Positions 7,754 through 13,084 of a DNA stretch of 13,494 nt are shown in pieces. The position numbers were made by a program, and so were the translations under genes. Source of the stretch: JAATFY01 sp049276515 (GTDB lineage: Bacteria > Pseudomonadota > Alphaproteobacteria > UBA9219); contig JBASWO010000140.1 of NCBI GenBank assembly GCA_049276515.1, forward strand, positions 1-13,494, given 5' to 3'. Each line of letters starts with the position of its first letter. Position 1 is the first letter of the stretch. The notes beneath the pieces are model-generated. The model made no database searches, had not been told where the DNA came from, and saw only the letters and a program-made list of their open reading frames with translations.

Positions 7754-8065
7754 TTAATTTGATAATTTCAGGATCAATTTAAGAAGACCTGGAAAGCGCG
7801 CATTGATTTCATCTTCGCGCACTGTATTGCGGTGCTCAACACCTTGTTTGGTGGTGCGAATTAAACCAGCCTCGCGTAAAATGCGGAAATGATTAGAGAG
7901 CGTAGATTTTGCCATATTGGGGCAGGGCGCTGCTTCTGAACAGGACACGCAATCATCCTTTTTCATCATGCTGCGAATAATCTTAAGGCGCATGGGATCG
8001 GAGAGCGCTCCCATGATACCTGTGAGCGTGATGTCGTCTTTTGATGGGTGAACAAATATCGCCAT
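7754..8065 (-). CDS. ArsR-family transcriptional repressor
   Basis: This 103-aa winged-helix protein has the ArsR/SmtB layout: MGALSDPMRLKIIRSM (18-33), then recognition-helix region AKSTLSNHFRILREAGLI (52-69) and wing TTKQGVEHRN. ArsR proteins repress their own and neighbouring genes until an inducer binds. Three cysteines, Cys39, Cys42 and Cys48, lie just before the DNA-reading helix (CVSCSEAAPC). That could bind metal or sense oxidants, though the classic CVC motif of arsenic sensors is absent. The -10 box of its promoter (8072-8077) is only 6 bp from the ATG and there is no ribosome site, so the mRNA is probably leaderless. It is divergent from the small gene and dehydrogenase, which it likely controls through the palindrome at 8100-8122. 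Confidence 0.92.
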   Translation of the reverse strand: MAIFVHPSKDDITLTGIMGALSDPMRLKIIRSMMKKDDCVSCSEAAPCPNMAKSTLSNHFRILREAGLIRTTKQGVEHRNTVREDEINARFPGLLKLILKLSN

Positions 8066-8071
8066 AAAAAA

Positions 8072-8100
8072 AATATAGCATAGTGCTTGACATAGTACAA
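8072..8100 (-). promoter_or_regulatory. Promoter of the arsR-type gene (leaderless layout)
   Basis: On the minus strand, TTGTAC (8095-8100) and TATATT (8072-8077) are 17 bp apart. The expected start point falls at about the A of the ATG (8065), which leaves no room for a ribosome site. The -35 box touches the palindromic operator at 8100-8122, consistent with autoregulation. Confidence 0.65.
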
Positions 8101-8115
8101 TAGTTCAATTATATT
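8087..8115 (+). promoter_or_regulatory. Promoter of the small gene and dehydrogenase
   Basis: A consensus TTGACA (8087-8092) is followed after 17 bp by TATATT (8110-8115). This is one of the best sigma70-like promoters in the window. Its spacer and -10 box lie within the operator palindrome, so a bound repressor would block it. Confidence 0.75.
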
Positions 8116-8122
8116 GAACTAT
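8100..8122. promoter_or_regulatory. ArsR-type palindromic operator
   Basis: ATAGTTCAA (8100-8108) and TTGAACTAT (8114-8122) are perfect 9-bp inverted arms around TTATA. The size and symmetry suit a dimeric winged-helix repressor. It covers the plus-strand -10 region and touches the minus-strand -35 box, so one site could control both directions. Confidence 0.75.
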
Positions 8123-8148
8123 AGAACAAGGAAAACAAGGAGAATCCA

Positions 8149-8313
8149 ATGAAAAACCACGCAGATTACCTCAACCAAGCCATGTTTATCGCCTCGGAAA
8201 GTTACTCAGGCTCCCTTTATGACCTAGAGCTTTCCAAGACGATCAACTGTGAAGACGAAATCGCCTTCATTCCTACCAACGACCAGACGACTAACTTTGT
8301 TTTGGCCGCCTGA
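8149..8313 (+). CDS. Unrecognised 54-aa small protein
   Basis: A 54-codon frame starts at ATG 8149 with a strong AAGGAG 6 bp upstream and ends in TGA at 8311-8313. It begins MKNHADYLNQ and ends NFVLAA. It is the first frame after the repressible promoter at 8087-8115, and the dehydrogenase follows 29 bp later, so the two are probably cotranscribed. The protein is soluble-looking and slightly acidic, has one cysteine (Cys34), and shows no signal peptide or membrane segment. I recognise no family. The ribosome site, promoter and position make it a convincing gene; it is easily missed because it is short. It could be a small partner of the dehydrogenase or an inducer-related peptide, but nothing in the sequence shows which. 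Confidence 0.75.
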   Translation: MKNHADYLNQAMFIASESYSGSLYDLELSKTINCEDEIAFIPTNDQTTNFVLAA

Positions 8314-8342
8314 ACTTATCTCAAACCTAGGGAGTCCTTATC

Positions 8343-9095
8343 ATGACACAAAGACTAAACGGTAAAATAGCCATCGTCACTGGAGCCTCAAAAGGCATCG
8401 GTGCAGAAATTGCCAAAAGATTGGCAAGTGAAGGTGCGTCAGTTGTAGTGAATTATAGTTCCAGCAAAGAAGGTGCTGATCGTGTTGTTAAAGATATTCT
8501 TAGCAAAGGCGGTAAGGCTGTAGCCGTTCATGCCAATCTTTCAGATCCTAAAGATGCAAAGAAATTAGTGGATGAAAGCAAGAAAGCTTTTGGTGCTATC
8601 GATATCCTTGTCAACAATGCTGGGCTCTACGAGTTCTTGCCACTAAATGACATCACGCCAGAGCATTTTCACAAGCAATTTAATGTGAATGTGCTGGGCC
8701 TGCTTTTGGTATCACAAGAAGCCGCCCGGGCTTTCAATAAAAATGGCGGTAACATCATCAATATCAGCTCAGGCGTTTCAACTATTACGCCACCCAACTC
8801 TTCGGTTTATTCGGCCACAAAAGCTTCGGTCGATGCGATCAGCATGGTTCTTTCAAAAGAATTGGCGCCGCTCAAAATTCGCGTCAATTCGATCAATCCA
8901 GGCATGATTGAAACCGAAGGCGTCAAAGCGGCGGGTTTTCATGAAGGGGATATGCGGAAATGGATTGAGTCCGTAACACCCATGGGCCGTATCGGCACTG
9001 TTGAAGAAATTGCCGCCGCCGTTGCCTTCATGGCTTCAAGTGATGCGTCCTACATTACTGGCGAAACGCTGCATGTAACAGGAGGTTACCGCTAA
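8343..9095 (+). CDS. Short-chain dehydrogenase/reductase (classical SDR, FabG-like)
   Basis: This 250-aa protein is a classical SDR, an NAD(P)-dependent oxidoreductase with a Rossmann fold. It shows the cofactor motif TGASKGIG (13-20), NNAG (91-94), the active-site Asn116, Ser143, Tyr156 and Lys160 (YSATK), and the family C-terminus ITGETLHVTGGYR. The NYSSSKEGAD stretch after beta-2 (37-46) suggests NADPH preference, which is an inference. The substrate cannot be read from the sequence; FabG-like reductases and sugar or xenobiotic alcohol dehydrogenases share this pattern. GGGAG lies 8 bp before the ATG. It follows the 54-aa gene and is followed by a strong terminator. Control by the divergent ArsR-type repressor suggests a stress- or compound-inducible role rather than a fatty-acid housekeeping one. 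Confidence 0.92.
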   Translation: MTQRLNGKIAIVTGASKGIGAEIAKRLASEGASVVVNYSSSKEGADRVVKDILSKGGKAVAVHANLSDPKDAKKLVDESKKAFGAIDILVNNAGLYEFLPLNDITPEHFHKQFNVNVLGLLLVSQEAARAFNKNGGNIINISSGVSTITPPNSSVYSATKASVDAISMVLSKELAPLKIRVNSINPGMIETEGVKAAGFHEGDMRKWIESVTPMGRIGTVEEIAAAVAFMASSDASYITGETLHVTGGYR

Positions 9096-9113
9096 ACTGC
9101 AGCTTTTAAAAAC

Positions 9114-9153
9114 CCCGCATAGGTTTTAGCAAGAGGCCTATGCGGGTTTTTTT
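9114..9153. terminator. Bidirectional terminator between the dehydrogenase and the methyltransferase
   Basis: CCCGCATAGG (9114-9123) pairs perfectly with CCTATGCGGG (9137-9146) around a 13-nt loop. On the plus strand it is followed by seven T. On the minus strand it is followed by GGTTTTTAAAA, so it can end both convergent transcripts. The T run overlaps the methyltransferase stop codon (9152-9154). Confidence 0.92.
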
Positions 9154-9841
9154 ATAGAGCTTGAGTCTGTAACCCACGTCTTGCGGTCAGCACTATATCA
9201 CGTTCTTCGCGCATAGCGATTTTAATATCGCTGAAGCCTATGCCCGCTAATTGAGCTTTTAATGGCACTTCATCCATACGGTACTCTGGTGAAATATCAT
9301 GCATCTCATGTTCCGTAATGGCTGCGCAAACATCATCAGGAAGAAGTTTATAGCGTTCCAGTTGAGCTTTAAAAAGTATATCGCCGCCATGCGTGGGCAT
9401 AACTTTATCCATGAGCAAAAATGCACCGCCGGGATTTAAATGATCAAAGATAGCTTGGAGTAAAATTGTTTTATCGGCTTGAGGAAAATTATGAAGCGTC
9501 CATGACGAATGGATAATGTCGTACGGTTTTGATCCAAGAAGATGTTCGAGAGCGTCCGCGCAATAGTAAGTCAAACGGTCGGCATAAGGTGCCAAACGTC
9601 TCTTGCATACCTCGAGCATGGATGAGGACACATCCAGAAGATCCATATCTGCCAACGTACTTTCTAAAATGGGCAATGTTGCATCGCCTGGTCCACAACC
9701 AATTTCAAGAATGCGGGCACCTGTATACCATACTTTTTTTAGCTCCAATGCCAGCACAGGACGCAAACTGACATGCGCAGGGACGAGAGCACATATAGCA
9801 TCATTGTGAGCTTCGAGATCTAGGTAGCGGTTCGCAGTCAT
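9152..9841 (-). CDS. Class I SAM-dependent methyltransferase
   Basis: This 229-aa soluble protein has the class I methyltransferase fold. Motif I is EIGCGPGDAT (46-55), the acidic residue after beta-2 is Asp70, and the post-motif segment YDIIHSSWTLHNF (107-119) is followed by LNPGGAFLLMDK (135-146). The C-terminal part, with a helical insert and ending in LAGIGFSDIKI, resembles the CmoA-like group of small-molecule or tRNA-modification enzymes. It is too divergent for me to assign, so the substrate is unknown. The ATG lacks a good ribosome site. It lies 39 bp downstream of tRNA-Arg on the same strand, and no promoter or clear terminator separates them, so cotranscription with the tRNA is possible. 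Confidence 0.88.
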   Translation of the reverse strand: MTANRYLDLEAHNDAICALVPAHVSLRPVLALELKKVWYTGARILEIGCGPGDATLPILESTLADMDLLDVSSSMLEVCKRRLAPYADRLTYYCADALEHLLGSKPYDIIHSSWTLHNFPQADKTILLQAIFDHLNPGGAFLLMDKVMPTHGGDILFKAQLERYKLLPDDVCAAITEHEMHDISPEYRMDEVPLKAQLAGIGFSDIKIAMREERDIVLTARRGLQTQAL

Positions 9842-9880
9842 CTCATATCAACAATCAAATATATAAATTTCTAAAATCTT

Positions 9881-9957
9881 TGGCGTGCCCGGCAAGATTC
9901 GAACCTGCGACCCCCAGTTTAGGAAACTGATGCTCTATCCAGCTGAGCTACGGGCAC
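9881..9957 (-). tRNA. tRNA-Arg (anticodon CCT)
   Basis: On the minus strand the 77-nt sequence starts GTGCCCG, pairs with CGGGCAC at the 3' end, and has discriminator G followed by an encoded CCA (9881-9883). The D-arm (GCTCAGCTGGATAGAGC) and T-arm with GGTTCGAATC are canonical. The anticodon stem TCAGT/ACTGG encloses TTCCTAA, giving anticodon CCT (complement of 9921-9923), which reads the rare arginine codon AGG. tRNA-Arg(CCT) genes are frequent integration sites for islands, but no duplicated 3' end was seen in this window. Confidence 0.95.
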
Positions 9958-10043
9958 ACACAGGTAAATGATATCGTTCACTTGATGTGTTGAATAGCAG
10001 AATTTTAATTGCTGCATATGCACAGTAATATCAAGAATGAAGT

Positions 10044-10072
10044 TTGACAGTTTCAGCTTAAAAGCACATTCT
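10044..10072 (+). promoter_or_regulatory. Candidate promoter of the three-gene membrane protein/methyltransferase/ClpP-like region
   Basis: A consensus TTGACA (10044-10049) is present. At 17 bp the -10 match is poor (CATTCT, 10067-10072), so the promoter may be weak or need an activator. Upstream lies a perfect 10-bp palindrome TGCATATGCA (10013-10022). Confidence 0.35.
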
Positions 10073-10112
10073 CAGTCTATTATTGTTGAAATTATTTATC
10101 GGGAGACGTTGT

Positions 10113-10730
10113 GTGACTGAATTTCTTTCCATGGAAGAAGCAATTAGAGTTTTGACCTCTAAAGACTCTCCTTTATATCTTGAATTCACTTTATCAGCTC
10201 AAGAAACCACACGTTATGCAAAAGCTCTCGACCGCGTTACAAAATTGGCTGAGGAGTTTGGTGCGGTTGACCAAACCAATGGTTGGGCAGCAGCTACCCA
10301 TTATGGCGGTATCGCCGTCGCTTTTATTGGTGCATGTTTTCTCAATCCTTGGGCCTTTGGCGCTGGTGTTCTAGCGGCACAGAAAGGCACATCAGATGCT
10401 AAGAAAACAAGAAGTAAGAACGATCAGATCGCGCAGCGTATTGAAAGAAATATCAATGCTGATCCCGAATGGCGTCAGGAATTACAGATCATTTCCAAAT
10501 TTCATACGGCCATCAATGTGCACTGCCAGCGTTGTTCGGTAGAAAGTCCGCCTAAGCAGGATTACTACGAGGTAGCTCTGCCTAAATTCAAGCATATTAG
10601 AGAGATACGGTGCGATGAAGATGATATGGTTCGCGTAGCTGTAGGTTTTGATAAGCCTGATAATTGTGACGCATTCCGTCCTGAAAAACTAAGTTTTAGG
10701 ATTGCTGATCTCTCTCATCATTGGGGCTAA
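10113..10730 (+). CDS. Hypothetical membrane protein with a C-terminal CxxC
   Basis: I do not recognise this 205-aa protein. I choose the GTG at 10113 because GGGAG lies 7 bp upstream; the TTG codons at 10083 and 10086 have no ribosome site, and an internal ATG at 10131 is less well placed. Residues about 2-50 are an amphipathic, probably helical domain. Residues about 60-90 are hydrophobic and glycine/alanine rich (HYGGIAVAFIGACFLNPWAF), enough for one or two membrane passes. The rest is charged and soluble-looking, with HCQRC (Cys138, Cys141) and two later cysteines that might bind metal. The first residues after the membrane part are strongly basic (KKTRSKND), suggesting a cytoplasmic C-terminus by the positive-inside rule. 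It is 54 bp upstream of the methyltransferase gene. Confidence 0.75.
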   Translation: MTEFLSMEEAIRVLTSKDSPLYLEFTLSAQETTRYAKALDRVTKLAEEFGAVDQTNGWAAATHYGGIAVAFIGACFLNPWAFGAGVLAAQKGTSDAKKTRSKNDQIAQRIERNINADPEWRQELQIISKFHTAINVHCQRCSVESPPKQDYYEVALPKFKHIREIRCDEDDMVRVAVGFDKPDNCDAFRPEKLSFRIADLSHHWG

Positions 10731-10764
10731 GGCGGATTATTATCAGCCTCTAGAATATAGGGAT

Positions 10765-10779
10765 AAACCTGGTAGGTTT
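10765..10779 (+). repeat. Small hairpin that includes the methyltransferase ribosome site
   Basis: AAACCT (10765-10770) pairs with AGGTTT (10774-10779) around GGT. The right arm contains the AGG that would serve as the ribosome site for the ATG at 10785. If it forms in the mRNA, it would reduce translation. The 3-nt loop and AT content make it only marginally stable. Confidence 0.3.
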
Positions 10780-10784
10780 GCGTC

Positions 10785-11333
10785 ATGCTCTTTACCCTTA
10801 TATTCGCAGCTATCATAATTTTTGTTGTGTCGTGTGAGTTTTATACTTTGCGTACAGGCGTGCCAACGTCGGCTTCTTTTTTATCGGCACAACGCAAGAT
10901 CATCGATATCCTCAAAACGCATACAGCTCATCATCCATCACCCACCATTCTTGATTTGGGTTCGGGTAATGGTCAGTTGGCTTGGCGCGTCGCTAAAGCT
11001 TTGCCACATGCAAAAGTTATAGGTATCGAAATTTCATTTTTCCCCTGGTTCAATTCTGTTCTGCGACAGAAATTAACCGGGACAAAAAACCTGAGTTATA
11101 GACGCGTTGATTTCTGGACCTATGATTGTTCTCAGACTGATGTTGTTCTGACCTACCTCACAGAAAATATTATCAGCCGCGTAAGTGAGAAATTGCATGC
11201 AGAATTAAAGCCCCAAGCTCTGGTTGTAGCTAATGATGTGTGGTTGATGGGCTCCTGGCAGCCATTTGAAACCTATGACAACCCTATGTTTGGTAGGTTT
11301 AACTCACAGATATATGTCTATCGTCAAACTTAA
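10785..11333 (+). CDS. Membrane-anchored class I methyltransferase (FAM173-like)
   Basis: This 182-aa protein has one N-terminal membrane segment (about residues 2-16, FTLIFAAIIIFVVS), a short connector with GVPTSASFLSAQRKII (25-40), then a class I SAM-binding fold. Motif I is ILDLGSGNGQLA (55-66), and the acidic residue after beta-2 is Glu82 (IGIEIS). RRVDFWTYD (106-114) is followed by DVVLTYLTENI (119-129) and LKPQALVVANDVW. This layout, including the proline-containing connector and the R-x-D-x-W segment, resembles the FAM173 group, whose mitochondrial members methylate a lysine on ATP synthase subunit c and on ANT. The resemblance is by eye. A membrane-protein lysine target is therefore a hypothesis. 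The weak ribosome site AGG lies in a small hairpin. Confidence 0.82.
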   Translation: MLFTLIFAAIIIFVVSCEFYTLRTGVPTSASFLSAQRKIIDILKTHTAHHPSPTILDLGSGNGQLAWRVAKALPHAKVIGIEISFFPWFNSVLRQKLTGTKNLSYRRVDFWTYDCSQTDVVLTYLTENIISRVSEKLHAELKPQALVVANDVWLMGSWQPFETYDNPMFGRFNSQIYVYRQT

Positions 11334-11395
11334 GACTGATAGAAAATTTACGACCCACGCGTGACTATAGTCTTTTTATGGACTGTGGGATTGTT

Positions 11396-11944
11396 ATGTC
11401 TAAAACTGCCTATATAGCTTTTTATAGTGAAGTCCGAGCGCTTTCGCTAAAAAATCTCACTGCAACTATTGGCAAAGTTCCCCCTAAGACTGAAACACTT
11501 TATATCCTTATTACCACGGGAGGCGGTACCGTTATGCACGGTATGGCGGCCTATGAACTTCTTAAGGCGTTACCTTATAAAATCATTATGCATAATATTG
11601 GGAGTGTAGATTCTATTGGAAATATTTTGTTTATGGCGGGAGATGAGCGTTATGCATCTTCTCATGCAACCTTTCTCATTCACAATGTAAAATGCGAGCT
11701 GACTGAGGGTAAATTTAACAATAGTTTACTGCAAGAAAAACTGACGTCCATTGAAGCTGACAATAGGCGCATCAAAGATTTGCTATTAGAACATACGCGG
11801 TTAGAAGTGAGCACAATTGATGATTATTTTGTTTCAGGCCACACATTGGACGCTAAGGCAGCCCTGAAAAAGGGATTAATCACAAAAATAAGTGATTTCC
11901 AATTACCAGAAAACCAAATAGTGCACGCCGTTCCTATCGATTGA
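11396..11944 (+). CDS. Orphan ClpP-like serine peptidase
   Basis: This 182-aa protein has the ClpP/crotonase peptidase fold. TTGGGTVMHGMAAYELL (41-57) matches the oxyanion-hole and substrate strand. GSVDSIGNILFMAGDERY (69-86) carries the nucleophile Ser73. FLIHNV (93-98) carries His96. Asp142 or Asp143 in IDDYF is the likely third residue. Housekeeping ClpP has a GxxxSMG pattern, an N-terminal axial loop and usually ClpX or ClpA partners; here the N-terminus is short and no ATPase gene is adjacent. I recall such ClpP-like proteins of unknown role in rhizobia. An in-frame ATG at 11378 lacks a ribosome site; the ATG at 11396 has GGGA 5 bp upstream. A TATAGT at 11366-11371 may be a -10 box without a clear -35. 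The ORF is followed by two hairpins. Confidence 0.85.
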   Translation: MSKTAYIAFYSEVRALSLKNLTATIGKVPPKTETLYILITTGGGTVMHGMAAYELLKALPYKIIMHNIGSVDSIGNILFMAGDERYASSHATFLIHNVKCELTEGKFNNSLLQEKLTSIEADNRRIKDLLLEHTRLEVSTIDDYFVSGHTLDAKAALKKGLITKISDFQLPENQIVHAVPID

Positions 11945-11950
11945 GCAAAG

Positions 11951-11973
11951 AAAAAGGGGCCCTTAGGCCCCTT
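11951..11973 (-). terminator. Terminator of the hydrophilic 74-aa gene
   Basis: AAGGGGCC (11954-11961) pairs perfectly with GGCCCCTT (11966-11973) around a 4-nt loop. On the minus strand the stem runs into TTTTTCTTT, a usable U-tract, and it lies 20 bp past the stop of the 74-aa gene. The plus strand lacks a T run here. Confidence 0.75.
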
Positions 11974-11985
11974 GATCCATTTGAT

Positions 11986-12005
11986 CCGTTACTTAACGGT
12001 TTTTT
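11986..12005 (+). terminator. Terminator after the ClpP-like gene
   Basis: CCGTT (11986-11990) pairs with AACGG (11995-11999) around ACTT, followed by six T (12000-12005). The right arm and the T run are inside the coding end of the opposite gene, whose stop codon (11993-11995) lies in the hairpin. The two convergent genes thus have interleaved terminators. Confidence 0.7.
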
Positions 12006-12217
12006 GAGCGTGAATCTTCATCACGTTCGGAATCATCTTCTGATTGTGAAGGATTTGCGTTCTGATTGTTCTTCATTGAACGCTCGTCTTCAGGATTACG
12101 ACCTTTGCCTAGCTGTGAAGGACGATCTTCGTTGTTCTTGAATTGCTTGTTTTGTTGATTGGCGCGATCCGCATTGTTTTCATTGCGGTTCTGATCTTGC
12201 TCATTTTGATTTGGCAT
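11993..12217 (-). CDS. Very hydrophilic, probably disordered 74-aa protein
   Basis: The 74-aa protein has almost no hydrophobic residues; it is built from Asn, Gln, Asp, Glu, Arg, Lys and Ser (for example MPNQNEQDQNRNENN at the start and SEDDSERDEDSRSKNR at the end). It should be intrinsically disordered and soluble, with no cysteine. I recognise no family; the central DRPSQLGKGRNPEDER is the least repetitive part. Reality as a gene is supported by a near-perfect AAGGAG 7 bp before the ATG and by a dedicated terminator. The ribosome-site context (ACTAAGGAGTA, with CTAAGGAGTA here) is shared with the divergent DUF4142 gene, hinting at common origin or control. Such proteins often protect against desiccation or osmotic stress, but that is an analogy only. 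Confidence 0.72.
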   Translation of the reverse strand: MPNQNEQDQNRNENNADRANQQNKQFKNNEDRPSQLGKGRNPEDERSMKNNQNANPSQSEDDSERDEDSRSKNR

Positions 12218-12457
12218 TTTGTACTCCTTAGTAAGTTAAGTCATTTTATTTTCCAGCAAAAGTTTCGCTGGTGTCATCAAAGTAAAAACCATGCCGTAAG
12301 TTTTCCATGCTCTAAAATTTTAAATAGATGATCCTTGTATGCAGCATCTTGATGATAAACTTATGCAATGTTTACGGGTATTTTCTGCACAGACTTTTTA
12401 TATAAAAAAATCTAATTTTTTGAGGTGCAGCAATTCTAATACTAAGGAGTATGCGCC
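12218..12457. promoter_or_regulatory. AT-rich divergent intergenic region
   Basis: This 240-bp gap must hold promoters for the hydrophilic 74-aa gene (minus) and the DUF4142 gene (plus). It contains an inverted repeat CCAGC-N9-GCTGG (12253-12271) in the minus-strand leader, and an AT palindrome TTTTTATATAAAAA (12395-12408) about 50 bp before the plus-strand start, with a TATATAA that could serve as a -10 box. No convincing -35 box or stress-sigma (EcfG-type) site was found, and no credible small gene was seen. Confidence 0.45.
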
Positions 12458-13072
12458 ATGACATATGAAAATAATTCTTCGGAGAACACTCCTCATAATC
12501 GAGTGCCTTTTCAATCGGTTTCGGAATTGCCACCAAAACCAAATCGTCCGATGGAAACATTTGGGCCCTTGGTTTTTGTTGCTCTTGTCGTTGCCGCTTT
12601 TGCCTTTGTGATGTGGGCAGCTGATGCTCAAGCATCGCGTTCGTCACAAAGCTTTGTCCAAAAAGCCACGATTGGTAATCTCTTCGAAATACAGTCAAGC
12701 CAATTGGCGTTAGAAAAATCACAAGATCCTAAAGTGCGTGATTTTGCTCAGCAAATGGTGAGCGATCATGCCAAAGTCAGCGAAGATATGAAGGCCTTGT
12801 TAGCGTCAGGCAGTATTAATGTTACAGCACCAGATCAAGCCCTAGATCGTAAACATCAGAAAATTCTTGATAAACTCAATGCCGCTTCTGGCACAGACTT
12901 TGATGCTCAATATGTCAAAGCTCAGAATAATGCCCATGATGATGCCATATCCTTGTTCCGCGGTTATTCCAAGCAGGGTGACAATGACACTCTGAAAGAT
13001 TTTGCAAAAGAAAAACTACCAACACTTGAGCAGCATAAAGAAGAAGCTAAAAAACTGAAATCAACAATCTAG
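12458..13072 (+). CDS. DUF4142 domain protein with N-terminal membrane anchor or signal
   Basis: This 204-aa protein has a polar N-terminal extension of about 33 residues, one hydrophobic segment (about 36-54, PLVFVALVVAAFAFVMW), then ADAQAS, which could be a signal peptidase site. The rest, about 64-200, matches the DUF4142 pattern: FVQKATIGNLFEIQSSQLAL, VRDFAQQMVSDHAKVS, DFDAQYVKAQNNAHDDAI and LPTLEQHKEEAKKL. The spaced histidines His104, His160 and His193 sit where the family has them; the fold is predicted to be a ferritin-like four-helix bundle. Biochemical function is not established, and members are often tied to envelope or stress. The long N-terminal extension before the membrane segment is unusual for a cleaved signal and suggests a retained anchor. 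AAGGAG is 8 bp from the ATG. The repeat protein follows after 12 bp. Confidence 0.88.
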   Translation: MTYENNSSENTPHNRVPFQSVSELPPKPNRPMETFGPLVFVALVVAAFAFVMWAADAQASRSSQSFVQKATIGNLFEIQSSQLALEKSQDPKVRDFAQQMVSDHAKVSEDMKALLASGSINVTAPDQALDRKHQKILDKLNAASGTDFDAQYVKAQNNAHDDAISLFRGYSKQGDNDTLKDFAKEKLPTLEQHKEEAKKLKSTI

Positions 13073-13084
13073 AGAGGATATAAT

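Noticed and set aside
9881..9957. tRNA-Arg(CCT) as an island attachment site
   Set aside because: No second copy of the tRNA 3' end, no integrase and no compositional break is visible in the window.
11941..12141. Plus-strand frame of 66 codons after the ClpP-like gene
   Set aside because: It runs through two terminator hairpins and opposite the hydrophilic gene, which has a much better ribosome site.
12328..12405. 25-codon hydrophobic plus-strand frame before the DUF4142 gene
   Set aside because: No ribosome site precedes the ATG and it ends in the AT palindrome; it could occur by chance in AT-rich DNA.
12372..12722. Minus-strand frame of 116 codons opposite the DUF4142 gene
   Set aside because: It has no recognisable domain or ribosome site and is antisense to a clear DUF4142 protein and its AT-rich leader.
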